A stretch of 64,000 nucleotides of DNA, taken from positions 62,001-126,000 of the forward strand of contig JAPFDS010000017.1 of the NCBI GenBank assembly GCA_026168805.1. The letters run 5' to 3'. A program made the position numbers and the translations under genes. Within the stretch, counting starts at the first letter, position 1. Every line of letters starts with the position of its first letter. Shown piece after piece: positions 27,271-36,137 of the stretch. Below the pieces are notes generated by a model. It was not told the origin of the DNA. It was given only the letters and a program-made list of their open reading frames with translations, and did no database searches. Source of the DNA: Caryophanales bacterium. Lineage in GTDB: Bacteria > Bacillota > Bacilli > Bacillales > Amphibacillaceae.

Positions 27271-28308
27271 TTATTCAAAGACAATTTTCAGATCTCCATC
27301 TTTTACCCAACCTTGTTTTCTAAAATACATGATGCATAGATAGCTAATAATCACGGGACCAATTATATGTAGTAACACAACCTTCCACATTATATCAAAA
27401 GAAATTCCCATCGATTCAAACGTCATAATTTGTCCGACAAAACCACTTGTTCCCATGCCAGCTCCTGCTGCGTTACTTGTCATTTGAAACCAAATAGTTC
27501 CTATTGGAGCTAATATTGCTCCGGCAATAGTTGGTGGCAAGAGGATGATTGGTTTTTTTAATATATTGGGTACTTGGAGCATGGATGTTCCAATCGCTTG
27601 AGCAAGTACTCCACCAAATCCATTATCTCGATAACTAATCGTAGCGAATCCAATCATTTGCGCAGCACAACCAATGGTTGCAGCTCCAGCAGCCAATCCA
27701 TCAAGGGATAACATGAATGCAATGGCAACACTTGAAATAGGTGCTGTTAATGCCCAACCCATTAATACAGCTACAACAATCCCCATAATAAATGGTTGTT
27801 GCAGTACTGCCCATTGAATGACTCCTCCAAAACTTTCTAAAAATATTTGCATGGGTGGACCGATCAGTGAACCTATTGTAAACCCGACGACAATCGTTGT
27901 AAAAGGCGTAATAATAATATCTATACGTGTTGTTTTATAGACAATCTTACCTACTTCAATCGCAAACAATGCGCTTACATAACTACCGACAGGACCTCCC
28001 ATTTCAGCTCCAAATGAACCTGCAAATAGGGATGAAAACAATACAAGTGGTGGGGCTTTTAATCCATACGCAATGGCCACTCCAATTGCCCCGCCATATA
28101 TTTTTGGATCCATCGCAAAACTTCCCATGTCTTTTAAAGCATTTGCAATTTCTGGTGAGAAATGAATGAAAACTTGTTTACCAAGCGTTTCTGTAATTAA
28201 TCCAACAATGAGCGAGGCAAATAATCCAAGTGCCATGTAACTAAGCGCAGTAATAATATATTCTCGTGCGGATAACGATACACCTTTCCTACGTAAATAA
28301 CGAATCAT
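27271..28308 (-). CDS. PTS IIC-like membrane protein (PTS_EIIC_2 family)
   Basis: Integral membrane protein of 345 residues with about nine to ten helices, of the stand-alone IIC-like family (PTS_EIIC_2) that lacks IIA and IIB partners here. The loop SSLFAGSFGAEMGGPVGSYV and the segment GMGTSGFVGQIMTFE are conserved-looking. Substrate unknown; no phosphorylation domain is present, so it may not be a true PTS. Two TGTGAA/TTCACA palindromes upstream (28326-28404) suggest regulation by a Rex- or CRP/FNR-type factor. Confidence 0.75.
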   Translation of the reverse strand: MIRYLRRKGVSLSAREYIITALSYMALGLFASLIVGLITETLGKQVFIHFSPEIANALKDMGSFAMDPKIYGGAIGVAIAYGLKAPPLVLFSSLFAGSFGAEMGGPVGSYVSALFAIEVGKIVYKTTRIDIIITPFTTIVVGFTIGSLIGPPMQIFLESFGGVIQWAVLQQPFIMGIVVAVLMGWALTAPISSVAIAFMLSLDGLAAGAATIGCAAQMIGFATISYRDNGFGGVLAQAIGTSMLQVPNILKKPIILLPPTIAGAILAPIGTIWFQMTSNAAGAGMGTSGFVGQIMTFESMGISFDIMWKVVLLHIIGPVIISYLCIMYFRKQGWVKDGDLKIVFE

Positions 28309-28325
28309 TTCTTATCCTCCCCATC

Positions 28326-28343
28326 ATGTGAAAGTATTCACAT
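28326..28343. promoter_or_regulatory. Rex-like palindrome 1
   Basis: ATGTGAAAGTATTCACAT, with perfect 7-bp arms, lies 17 bases upstream of the PTS-IIC-like start, overlapping the presumed promoter or leader. It resembles the Gram-positive Rex box (TTGTGAA-N4-TTCACAA); a CRP/FNR-type site is the alternative. Confidence 0.5.
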
Positions 28344-28386
28344 AAAATTATGTGCGAACACGTAATGAATTTCATATTCACATCAT

Positions 28387-28404
28387 ACGTGAAACATTTC
28401 ACAA
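28387..28404. promoter_or_regulatory. Rex-like palindrome 2
   Basis: ACGTGAAACATTTCACAA matches the Rex consensus at 15 of 18 positions as I align it. It lies 61 bases from palindrome 1, in the same divergent region. Confidence 0.5.
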
Positions 28405-28465
28405 TGCAAGTCTTATTTATTTAAAGAAAAGTTTTATGAAGAAAAAGCTGTTAACATGGGCTTTG

Positions 28466-28494
28466 TTGCTTTTGAACGTTGAGTGCGGTACAAT
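28466..28494 (+). promoter_or_regulatory. Promoter of nitroreductase gene
   Basis: TTGCTT (28466-28471), 17 bases, TACAAT (28489-28494), with a Fur-box-like palindrome over the expected transcription start. Confidence 0.55.
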
Positions 28495-28499
28495 TTAAT

Positions 28500-28514
28500 T
28501 GATAATAGTTATCA
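28500..28514. promoter_or_regulatory. Fur box at nitroreductase promoter
   Basis: TGATAATAGTTATCA is a perfect palindrome around its centre and matches the 7-1-7 Fur consensus with one mismatch. It begins 5 bases after the -10 box, so bound Fur would block the start site. Confidence 0.7.
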
Positions 28515-28568
28515 ATGTAGTGAATTTCAACATCCAATTCACTCAATTATTTATAGGGAGGATTATGA

Positions 28569-29138
28569 ATGACAAATGAACACCAATCAAACTACGATAT
28601 CATCGCTAAAACCATTCGCGAACGTCGTGCAGTTAAAAAAGGATACAATGATAAAGTCGTTACTGAAGAGGCTGTCCGTGAAATATTAGATGACGCACGC
28701 TGGGCTCCAACACACGGAATGCGTGAGCCATGGCGCTTTATTTTCGTTAGCAAAGAAGAACAACCTGCGTTTGCACGGCAAGTTGCACAAACGTATCCAG
28801 AGGAATTACAAGAAAACCGTGAAAACTTTTTAAACGAACCAAGTGCATTTCTCGTTGTTGTCATGCAAAAGCCAGAAAAACAAAAACAATGGGATGAAAA
28901 CTTTGGTGCGACTGCTGCACTTATTCAAAACTTTTGGTTACTTGCATGGGAGAAAAAACTAGGCGTTGTATGGAGAACGAATCCTCATATTTATCACTCA
29001 GAAGTAAAAGATATTTTAAATATTGGTGAAGATGAGCGTGTTGTTGGATTTATTCACCTTGGCTACTTCGATGAAGCCCCAGAAGCAAAAGACCGCACTC
29101 CCATCGATGAAAAGTTTTCTTCATTTAAGGGATCTTAA
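28569..29138 (+). CDS. Nitroreductase-family flavoprotein
   Basis: FMN-dependent NAD(P)H oxidoreductase-fold protein, 189 residues. The FMN contact RRAVKKGYND appears near residue 19, ARWAPTHGMREPWRF follows, and VVWRTNPHIYHS is in the C-terminal half. Substrate unknown; family members reduce nitro compounds, quinones, flavins or halogenated tyrosines. A Fur-box-like site over its promoter hints at an iron-linked role such as ferric or flavin reduction (inference). It is monocistronic with its own terminator. Confidence 0.85.
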   Translation: MTNEHQSNYDIIAKTIRERRAVKKGYNDKVVTEEAVREILDDARWAPTHGMREPWRFIFVSKEEQPAFARQVAQTYPEELQENRENFLNEPSAFLVVVMQKPEKQKQWDENFGATAALIQNFWLLAWEKKLGVVWRTNPHIYHSEVKDILNIGEDERVVGFIHLGYFDEAPEAKDRTPIDEKFSSFKGS

Positions 29139-29139
29139 T

Positions 29140-29177
29140 CAAAAGGATAGAGAACATAAATGTCCTCTATCCTTTTG
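29140..29177. terminator. Bidirectional terminator between nitroreductase gene and ddl
   Basis: A 13-bp perfect stem (29140-29152 with 29165-29177) lies just after the nitroreductase stop and before the ddl stop on the other strand. Confidence 0.75.
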
Positions 29178-29203
29178 AATATCTATGTTTCATACTATTT
29201 CCA

Positions 29204-30304
29204 TTATGCATCAAAAACAGAACTTTTGAGCATTTGATCTCGCTGATGGCGCTCCATTCCTAACTCAATCAACTCCGTAATTAAGTTCGTATATGTCATT
29301 CCACTAACTTCCCATAACTTTGGATACATACTAATTTTCGTAAATCCTGGTAATGTATTAATCTCATTCACATAAATCTTCCCATCTTCGGTTAAAAAGA
29401 CATCTACTCTAGCCAGTCCTTCACATTGCAATGTTTTAAATGCACGTATCGAAATATCTTGCACTTCTTTTACTTGCTCATCCGTTAAGTTTGCTGGAGC
29501 CTCAAGGATTGCTCCATCTTCATCAATATATTTTGATTCATACGAGTAAAATGATGTTTGCGGGAGAATTTCACCTGGTAAAGAAGCTTTTGGATGCTCA
29601 TTTCCTAAAATAGAACATTCAATTTCTCTTCCGACAACCGTCTCCTCAATAATAATTTTATGGTCAAATGTAAATGCATCATCGATTCCTTTTTCAAACT
29701 CTTCCTTTGTTTGTACTTTGCTCACTCCAACAGAAGAACCTTGATTCGCAGGTTTAATAAACAATGAATTTCCTAATTTACTTGAAACGTCTTCAAACGT
29801 AATTGACTCTCGCTCTGTTCGGTCGTAGGCAACACCTTTTGCAACATTAATACCTGCACTTGCTAATAACGTTTTCGCAACATCTTTATCCATACAAATG
29901 GCAGAACTTAATACATCAGGACCAACAAATGGGACGTCAGCAATCCGAAGTAACCCTTGTAAAGATCCGTCTTCTCCAAGTGTTCCGTGAACGATCGGAA
30001 ATATAGCATCAAGTTCATTGAGAACATGGGCTTTGTCATTTTCATCTATTTTCTGTTTCTCTCCAAAACGAATCGAAATAATATCTGTTGTTGTATTTAA
30101 CTCTATCCGCTCTGGGTCATCTGCATGTAGTAAATAATTTGTCGGATCACTTACATGCCAATTTCCTTCCTTATCAATACCGATTAAAACAGCTTCAAAT
30201 TTATGAGGATCAATTGCTTCAACGATGTTCTTCGCAGATTGTAGAGATACTTCATGTTCAACTGATTTTCCACCAAAAATAATTCCTACTCTTTTTTTCC
30301 CCAT
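29204..30304 (-). CDS. ddl: D-alanine--D-alanine ligase
   Basis: ATP-grasp enzyme making D-Ala-D-Ala for the peptidoglycan stem peptide, 366 residues. Motifs are the N-terminal GIIFGGKSVEHEVSLQSAKN, KPANQGSSVGVSKV, EIECSILGN and NEINTLPGFT. ATG 30304 is chosen for AAAGGAG seven bases upstream; two in-frame ATGs earlier are too close to or before that site. It stands alone (no murF beside it). The pair with murB at the left end are separate wall genes. Confidence 0.95.
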   Translation of the reverse strand: MGKKRVGIIFGGKSVEHEVSLQSAKNIVEAIDPHKFEAVLIGIDKEGNWHVSDPTNYLLHADDPERIELNTTTDIISIRFGEKQKIDENDKAHVLNELDAIFPIVHGTLGEDGSLQGLLRIADVPFVGPDVLSSAICMDKDVAKTLLASAGINVAKGVAYDRTERESITFEDVSSKLGNSLFIKPANQGSSVGVSKVQTKEEFEKGIDDAFTFDHKIIIEETVVGREIECSILGNEHPKASLPGEILPQTSFYSYESKYIDEDGAILEAPANLTDEQVKEVQDISIRAFKTLQCEGLARVDVFLTEDGKIYVNEINTLPGFTKISMYPKLWEVSGMTYTNLITELIELGMERHQRDQMLKSSVFDA

Positions 30305-30461
30305 GCTCATTCTCCTTTTTTCTCTGTGTATCATACGCTTGCACCTGTTTTTTTATATTCATACTATTAAAATAGCACAATGATGCTTGTTTACGAAAGC
30401 TTTTTTACTAAGTTTGACACTTCATACATATTGTAATTGATTTTTAAATTTTAAAATAGTC

Positions 30462-30490
30462 TTGACAACGTGAAATAAATGAGATAATCT
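30462..30490 (+). promoter_or_regulatory. Promoter of the trp operon leader
   Basis: TTGACA (30462-30467), 17 bases, TAATCT (30485-30490), immediately upstream of the first T-box leader. Confidence 0.8.
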
Positions 30491-30499
30491 TATTTGCAA

Positions 30500-30784
30500 T
30501 AACTTTTATAACAAGCGTTGATGAAGAGTAGTAATCAAAAATGTGATGTTCTTAAGAGAGCTAGTGGTTGGTGAGAACTAGCACATCCCGTTTGATGAAT
30601 GGACTTCTGAGCTTCTTAACTGAACAAAGCATGTTGCTTCTAGTAAGTTGAGACGGTTTCGTTTCTACGTTATGAGAAACACCTGTTCACGAAAACATCG
30701 TCGACAGGAGTAAAGTGAGCTTTTCATTAAGCTAACAAAGGTGGTACCACGGTTCCTCGTCCTTTTTGGATGGAGGATTTTTTT
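30500..30784 (+). promoter_or_regulatory. T-box leader 1 of the trp operon (tryptophan)
   Basis: A full T-box riboswitch: stem I with the AGAGAG motif, a specifier loop reading GAA-UGG-ACU with UGG (30600-30602) as the codon, the conserved T-box AAAGGTGGTACCACGG (30737-30752), and a terminator (arms 30754-30762 and 30768-30777, T run 30778-30784). Uncharged tRNA-Trp is expected to stabilise the antiterminator. Stem structures were read by eye. Confidence 0.85.
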
Positions 30785-30834
30785 GTGTTCAATAACTACA
30801 AACGACGGGCTTCCCGTGTACAAAAGAATATGCA

Positions 30835-31110
30835 AATCGTTGATTAAGAAGAGTATGTTTGATTGATGCGAATACAGGGAGTTAAGGAAACTGAGACCTT
30901 AACACGCTATACATCTTACAGAATGGCCTTATGAGAGAGTTCCCGAACAGTACGTAAGGAATTCCGGATGTCCACCGTTACATGGAACAAATATCGGACA
31001 TAATGTCCCGTATTTTCAGAGATCAAAAGATGTATTCTTTTGCACATGAGGTGGCACCGCGTCATACCCGCCCTCTATCCTTTTCATGAAGGGATAGAGG
31101 GCGTTTTTTT
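30835..31110 (+). promoter_or_regulatory. T-box leader 2 of the trp operon (tryptophan)
   Basis: A second T-box in tandem: specifier loop GAA-UGG (UGG at 30924-30926), T-box TGAGGTGGCACCGCG (31047-31061), and a strong terminator with 12-bp arms (31069-31080/31092-31103) and seven T. It ends 20 bases before trpE. Both must antiterminate for full expression, which should sharpen the response to tryptophan starvation. Confidence 0.85.
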
Positions 31111-31130
31111 ATCTAGAGGAGGAAATATGC

Positions 31131-32504
31131 ATGAGTAAACAAGTAGATTTTTATCATATTCAAGAACCTGCTGGAGACCTGATACCTGCGCATGTATTTG
31201 AAGGTATACAAGGAAGAAATAAAGCAATGCTGGAAAGTTCATATCAACATGTCGGAAAAGGAATGTATTCTTTTATTTGTTCAGATCCCATTTTAGAATT
31301 ATCAAGTATGAAAAATGAAACTACAGTGTTTCATCCAACAACTGGAGAATCTGAAACCTACAAAGGGGATGCCCTTCAGTATATAAATCATCACATTCCG
31401 AAAATCACACTACCCATTGATGTACCTTTTTATGGTGGATTCATCGGATATGTCGGCTATGACGCTGTTAGGTCTTATGTACACATTGGGGAACGAAAAG
31501 ACAATCAGATGAACATGCCAGACATTCATTTAATGCTGTATACCAACGTAATTGTTTTTGACCATAGTGAACACGTGATTCACTATATTGCGATGGCCTA
31601 TGATGAGGAGCCATTAAATATATTAGAAGAACGTGTGTATGAAATGAAGAAATCCATACAAACACCTATGCAGTCAGAAACGAATTGCCCTCCCCTGCAG
31701 TTTGAAGAAACTGAAAACAAAGAAACGTTTCTTGAACAAGTAAAGGATGCTCAACATCTCATGGAGGAACATACATTCGAACAAATTGTTTTATCAAAAC
31801 GATTTGTTACAAAGGGAATCAAAAATCCCTTCTCGTATTACAAAAAATTACGCAAAGCTAATCCTTCCCCATATATGTTTTATATCGAGTATGGGGCGTA
31901 CACATTATTTGGAGCTTCTCCGGAAAGTGTTGTTCAAACGAATGGGAATACGCTTATTACGAATCCGATTGCGGGCACGAGTCCGCGCGGTGAGACGGCT
32001 GAAGAGGATACTTTATTCAAAAAACAACTGTTGCAAAATAAAAAGGAAATACATGAACACAACATGCTTTTCGAACTGAGCAAACGAGAAATGGAAGATC
32101 TTTGTGAACTTGATTCAATAACGGTCCCTATGTATCAAGCGGTAGAAATGTATGAGTATGTCATGCACATTGTTTCTAAAGTCCAAGGTACATTGCGTGA
32201 CGAGTATTCAAGTATTGATGCCCTCATCCACTGTTTACCTGCAGGAACAGTTTCGGGGACTCCAAAAGAAGATGTGATGCACTTCATCAATAGCTATGAA
32301 TCTACTTCCCGTGGTGTGTATGGAGGTGTTGTCGGTTACATCAATACAGCATTTGATATGAATATGGTTCTTGCCATTCGACTCATGACAGTTCTAGGAG
32401 AGTATGGGTACGTGCAGGCAGGAGCAGGCATTGTGTCGGACTCCATTCCTGAAAAAGAGTATGAAGAAATCTACCACAAAGTACGTTCATTCATTTCAAT
32501 ATAA
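31131..32504 (+). CDS. trpE: Anthranilate synthase component I (divergent)
   Basis: Converts chorismate to anthranilate with a glutaminase partner (no trpG here; a shared PabA/TrpG is expected elsewhere). 457 residues, shorter than the 500-plus usual in Bacillus. The family pattern is clear: QIVLSKRF, NPSPYMFYIEY, NPIAGTSPRGET, HIVSKVQGTL, LPAGTVSGTPKED, QAGAGIVSDS. However, the usual MLVDLGRND reads MLFELSKRE, the AIRT segment reads AIRLM, and RYSF reads MYSF. First gene after tandem Trp T-boxes, so the Trp role is well supported; reduced activity is possible. AGGAGG lies eight bases upstream. Confidence 0.88.
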   Translation: MSKQVDFYHIQEPAGDLIPAHVFEGIQGRNKAMLESSYQHVGKGMYSFICSDPILELSSMKNETTVFHPTTGESETYKGDALQYINHHIPKITLPIDVPFYGGFIGYVGYDAVRSYVHIGERKDNQMNMPDIHLMLYTNVIVFDHSEHVIHYIAMAYDEEPLNILEERVYEMKKSIQTPMQSETNCPPLQFEETENKETFLEQVKDAQHLMEEHTFEQIVLSKRFVTKGIKNPFSYYKKLRKANPSPYMFYIEYGAYTLFGASPESVVQTNGNTLITNPIAGTSPRGETAEEDTLFKKQLLQNKKEIHEHNMLFELSKREMEDLCELDSITVPMYQAVEMYEYVMHIVSKVQGTLRDEYSSIDALIHCLPAGTVSGTPKEDVMHFINSYESTSRGVYGGVVGYINTAFDMNMVLAIRLMTVLGEYGYVQAGAGIVSDSIPEKEYEEIYHKVRSFISI

Positions 32505-32518
32505 AAAGGAGAGATTCC

Positions 32519-33532
32519 ATGAAATCATTCACCAGAAAAATTATGGAAGGTCATCATTTAACGGTAAACGAAATGGAAAAAGCCGCATCTCTATGTTTGT
32601 CTCCTCACATCTCAGACATTGCAGTCACTGCTTTCTTAACGGCTTTACGAACAAAGGGAGAAACTGCAGAGGAACTCGCAGGAATGGCAACGGTTATTCA
32701 ACAACAATCTCCGTATACTGCACTTCAACTGCCTGAAGTAATGGATAATTGCGGAACGGGAGGAGATCATTCGAACAGCTTTAACATTAGTACAACAGCT
32801 GCGTTTATTTTGGCAGGCGCTGGAGTGAATGTTGCCAAACATGGAAATAGAAGTATTTCGAGCAAAACCGGGAGTGCTGACGTGCTCGAGCACTTAGGGG
32901 TCTCTCTGCAAGCGAGTCGAAAGGAAATTTCAACATCGATTCAAAATCATTCGATTGCATTTTTATATGCACCACATATCCACCCAGCTTTAGGACGTCT
33001 GATGAGTATCCGCAAACAAATTGGCTTACCAACCATTTTTAATACCATTGGTCCCCTAACAAATCCTACGTCCTTGCATGCACAAATGATCGGTGTGTAT
33101 GCAAAAGAGCATATGCGGCCAATCGCTGAGGCACTCATTCACTTAAACCGAAAAAGGGCGCTCATCGTTCACGGGGCTGGTGGAATGGATGAAGCATCAC
33201 TTGCCGGTACAAATGAATGCTTGCTTGTCGATCGAGGAACAATCACTTCTTTTTCCCTTCATCCAGAAGATGTTGGGCTGCCTGTTCAGCCCATCGAGTC
33301 GATCCAAGGAGGCGATTCAAAAACAAATGCCGCCATTTTACTCCGCGTATTACGAGGTGAAAAAAGTGCCTATACAGATACGGCTATTCTCAATGTGGCC
33401 CTTGGACTCTTTGCTTACGGAAAGGTTGATCGTGTTTTAGATGGAATTACCTGTGCAACTGAAAGTATTGAATCTGGCCGAGCATTAAAGACCTTACATG
33501 CTCTAATCAATCAGAAAGGAGATGATGGATAG
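32519..33532 (+). CDS. trpD: Anthranilate phosphoribosyltransferase
   Basis: Joins anthranilate to PRPP, 337 residues. The PRPP motif CGTGGDHSNSFNIST, the KHGNRSISSKTGSADVLE block and GAGGMDEASLAG identify the family; the N-terminal helical domain carries LTVNEME. A clear AAAAGGAGA site precedes ATG. Its stop TAG shares a base with the trpC GTG. Confidence 0.94.
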   Translation: MKSFTRKIMEGHHLTVNEMEKAASLCLSPHISDIAVTAFLTALRTKGETAEELAGMATVIQQQSPYTALQLPEVMDNCGTGGDHSNSFNISTTAAFILAGAGVNVAKHGNRSISSKTGSADVLEHLGVSLQASRKEISTSIQNHSIAFLYAPHIHPALGRLMSIRKQIGLPTIFNTIGPLTNPTSLHAQMIGVYAKEHMRPIAEALIHLNRKRALIVHGAGGMDEASLAGTNECLLVDRGTITSFSLHPEDVGLPVQPIESIQGGDSKTNAAILLRVLRGEKSAYTDTAILNVALGLFAYGKVDRVLDGITCATESIESGRALKTLHALINQKGDDG

Positions 33533-34299
33533 TGTCTATTTTAGAACGTATTATTGAGGTAAAACAATCTGAGGTACAGCAACTAAAAAAACGCCAGCAA
33601 CAAGCACGTAATCGTCTCAACCGGTCGACATTTACTGAACGAGTGATGAACGATTCACATATGTCTATCATTGCTGAAATCAAACGGGCGTCTCCTTCCA
33701 AAGGACTGATAAACACTCATGTAGAACCCGTTGAACAAGCACGAAAATACGAAGCCGCAGGAGCTCAAGCAATTTCAGTATTAACCGATCAACCCTTTTT
33801 TAAAGGATCATTTGCCGATTTAAAAGCTGTTAGTGAAGCCGTTACGATTCCTGTGCTTTGCAAAGACTTCATCATTGATCCGGTACAAATTGACTGTGCG
33901 GCAGAACATGGAGCGACGATGATTTTACTTATTGTCGCTGCACTGACAGATGAACAATTAAACGATTTATACGCATATGCTACTGAACGAAACATCGAAG
34001 TGCTATGCGAAGTTCATGATACAGATGAATATGAGCGTGCAAGAGCGATAGGTTTCGAAATAATTGGTGTGAATAATCGCAATTTACACACATTCGAAGT
34101 AGACCTAACAACAACGAAAAAGATTGCTGCAATGGACCGTGGAAAAACAAACGTATTGATCAGTGAAAGTGGGATGAAAACAACAGATGATGTTGAATTT
34201 GTGCAGCAAGCGGGAGCACGGGCAATTTTAGTTGGCGAGACATTCATGCGTACAGATGATGTGACGAAAGCTTTTTCTACATTGCGAGTCAAGCATTAA
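33532..34299 (+). CDS. trpC: Indole-3-glycerol phosphate synthase
   Basis: TIM-barrel decarboxylating cyclase, 255 residues, fourth step of Trp synthesis. Conserved blocks are AEIKRASPSKGLI, VLTDQPFFKGSF, PVLCKDFIIDPVQ, EVHDTDE, GVNNRNLHTFEVD and ISESGM. The start is GTG at 33532, overlapping the trpD stop by one base, with AAAGGAG upstream inside trpD. Confidence 0.94.
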   Translation: MSILERIIEVKQSEVQQLKKRQQQARNRLNRSTFTERVMNDSHMSIIAEIKRASPSKGLINTHVEPVEQARKYEAAGAQAISVLTDQPFFKGSFADLKAVSEAVTIPVLCKDFIIDPVQIDCAAEHGATMILLIVAALTDEQLNDLYAYATERNIEVLCEVHDTDEYERARAIGFEIIGVNNRNLHTFEVDLTTTKKIAAMDRGKTNVLISESGMKTTDDVEFVQQAGARAILVGETFMRTDDVTKAFSTLRVKH

Positions 34300-34323
34300 A
34301 TCACGGAAAGGAATCAATCATTC

Positions 34324-34944
34324 ATGGAGATTAAAATTTGTGGTGTTCGTACCATTGAAGCTGCTCAAGTCGCTGTCAAACACGGTGCAACGATGATTGG
34401 CTTCGTCTTTGCTCCTAGCACGAGAAGAATTACCGTCGCTCATGCAAAAGAAATCATCGCTACACTTCCAGAAGAAATTGAAAAAGTAGGTGTGTTTGTA
34501 AATGAATCGGTAGAGAACATTCATTTGATTGTGAAAGAAGCGGGATTAACAATGGTTCAGTTGCATGGAGAAGAATCTACTGCTTATATTCAACAACTCT
34601 CTTATCCAGTCATTAAAGCTTTTCCGATCAATCTATTGCACAAAATGAGTTGTGACACAGACAAAACTGATTACGTTTTAATCGATAGTCCCCCAACTCA
34701 GTTTAAAGGTGGGTCCGGTATTCCCTTTGATTGGGGGATCCTAGAACGAAAGAAACCTGTATTCCGCCCCTTCATAGTTGCTGGAGGACTTACACCAGAA
34801 AATGTATTCGAAGCCATTCGTCAAACGACATGTAATGGTGTGGATGTGTCTTCCGGAGTAGAAACAGAAGGGGAAAAAGATTTAACAAAAATAGTCGCTT
34901 TCATAAAAGAAGCCAGGCGAGCGGAAGGAGAAATGAACGAATGA
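34324..34944 (+). CDS. trpF: Phosphoribosylanthranilate isomerase
   Basis: TIM-barrel isomerase, 206 residues. Catalytic Cys and Asp are in KICGVRT near residue 5 and LIDSPP; phosphate loops are AGGLTPENV and GVDVSSGVE. The substitution of GVDSRP-type strands is ordinary. It follows trpC by 24 bases and overlaps trpB by 4 bases (ATGA). Confidence 0.92.
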   Translation: MEIKICGVRTIEAAQVAVKHGATMIGFVFAPSTRRITVAHAKEIIATLPEEIEKVGVFVNESVENIHLIVKEAGLTMVQLHGEESTAYIQQLSYPVIKAFPINLLHKMSCDTDKTDYVLIDSPPTQFKGGSGIPFDWGILERKKPVFRPFIVAGGLTPENVFEAIRQTTCNGVDVSSGVETEGEKDLTKIVAFIKEARRAEGEMNE

Positions 34945-36131
34945 ATATACACATTCCAGATCAAAGAGGAAAGTTTGGCACGTTCGGTGGGAGGTTTGTT
35001 CCAGAGCTATTAATACCTGCCCTAGAGGAACTTGAACAGGCGTATGAAGAAGCTATCAATGACCCTGTGTTTACGAAAGAAAGAGAGGACTATCTAACAG
35101 ATTATGTCGGAAGGACTACGCCTCTTTATGATGCAAAAGGGTTAACAAAAGCTTACGGCGGAGCGCATATCTACTTAAAACGCGAGGATTTAAATCACAC
35201 CGGCGCCCATAAAATCAACAACGCTCTTGGGCAGGGATTGTTAGCAAAACGAATGGGAAAAACAAAAATTGTTGCTGAAACAGGAGCTGGCCAACACGGG
35301 GTAGCAACTGCGACTGTTTGTGCTTTACTCGGACTCCAGTGCACAGTATTTATGGGAGAAGTAGATATGAAGCGCCAACAACAAAACGTATTTCGGATGG
35401 AACTGCTTGGGGCAAAAGTTGTCTCCGTAACAAACGGAAGCGGAACGTTGAAAGACGCAGTCAACGAAGCCCTTCGATACTGGGTGAAACATGTGGAGCA
35501 TGTCCATTACATGATTGGTTCTGTCGTCGGCCCTCATCCTTTTCCAAAGATTGTACGTGATTTCCAGTCTGTTATCGGAGAGGAAACGCGAGAACAAATC
35601 ATAGAAAAGACTGGCGCCTTACCGCATGCGATTGTCGCTTGTGTGGGTGGTGGCAGCAATGCAATGGGTATGTTTTATCCATTTATTCAAGATAAACAAG
35701 TGAAGATGTATGGAGTAGAAGCTGGTGGAAGCGGCATTCAAACAGGCAAACACGCAGCGGCCCTTTCTACTGGAACAGTAGGTATCTTGCATGGGATGAT
35801 GACGTATTTACTTCAAGATGAACGCGGACAAATTACAGAAACCGCTTCTATTTCAGCAGGTCTTGATTATCCAGGCATCGGTCCGGAACATAGTTATTTA
35901 CAATCCATTGATCGCATCTCGTATCCATCTGTTACAGACGAAGAAGCACTGGAAGCATTTCATGTACTAGCCAAAACAGAAGGCATTTTACCAGCACTCG
36001 AGAGTGCACATGCTATTGCTTATGCGAAAAACATTGCACAAACAATGGACAAAAATGAAACCATCGTTATTTGTTTATCAGGTCGCGGAGATAAAGATGT
36101 TCCACAAATTCAAGCAAACGATAGGGAGTGA
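34941..36131 (+). CDS. trpB: Tryptophan synthase beta chain
   Basis: PLP enzyme joining indole and serine, 396 residues. Motifs are [27 protein letters not shown], the PLP lysine in [28 protein letters not shown], and the phosphate loop [10 protein letters not shown]; the C-terminus has LSGRGDKD. A TrpB1-type protein, paired with trpA 6 bases downstream. Confidence 0.96.
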   Translation: MNIHIPDQRGKFGTFGGRFVPELLIPALEELEQAYEEAINDPVFTKEREDYLTDYVGRTTPLYDAKGLTKAYGGAHIYLKREDLNHTGAHKINNALGQGLLAKRMGKTKIVAETGAGQHGVATATVCALLGLQCTVFMGEVDMKRQQQNVFRMELLGAKVVSVTNGSGTLKDAVNEALRYWVKHVEHVHYMIGSVVGPHPFPKIVRDFQSVIGEETREQIIEKTGALPHAIVACVGGGSNAMGMFYPFIQDKQVKMYGVEAGGSGIQTGKHAAALSTGTVGILHGMMTYLLQDERGQITETASISAGLDYPGIGPEHSYLQSIDRISYPSVTDEEALEAFHVLAKTEGILPALESAHAIAYAKNIAQTMDKNETIVICLSGRGDKDVPQIQANDRE

Positions 36132-36137
36132 TTACGG

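Noticed and set aside
28360..28378. Further family A end fragment (AATGAATTTCATATTCAC)
   Set aside because: Only the first dozen bases match, and they lie between the Rex-like sites; chance similarity is likely.
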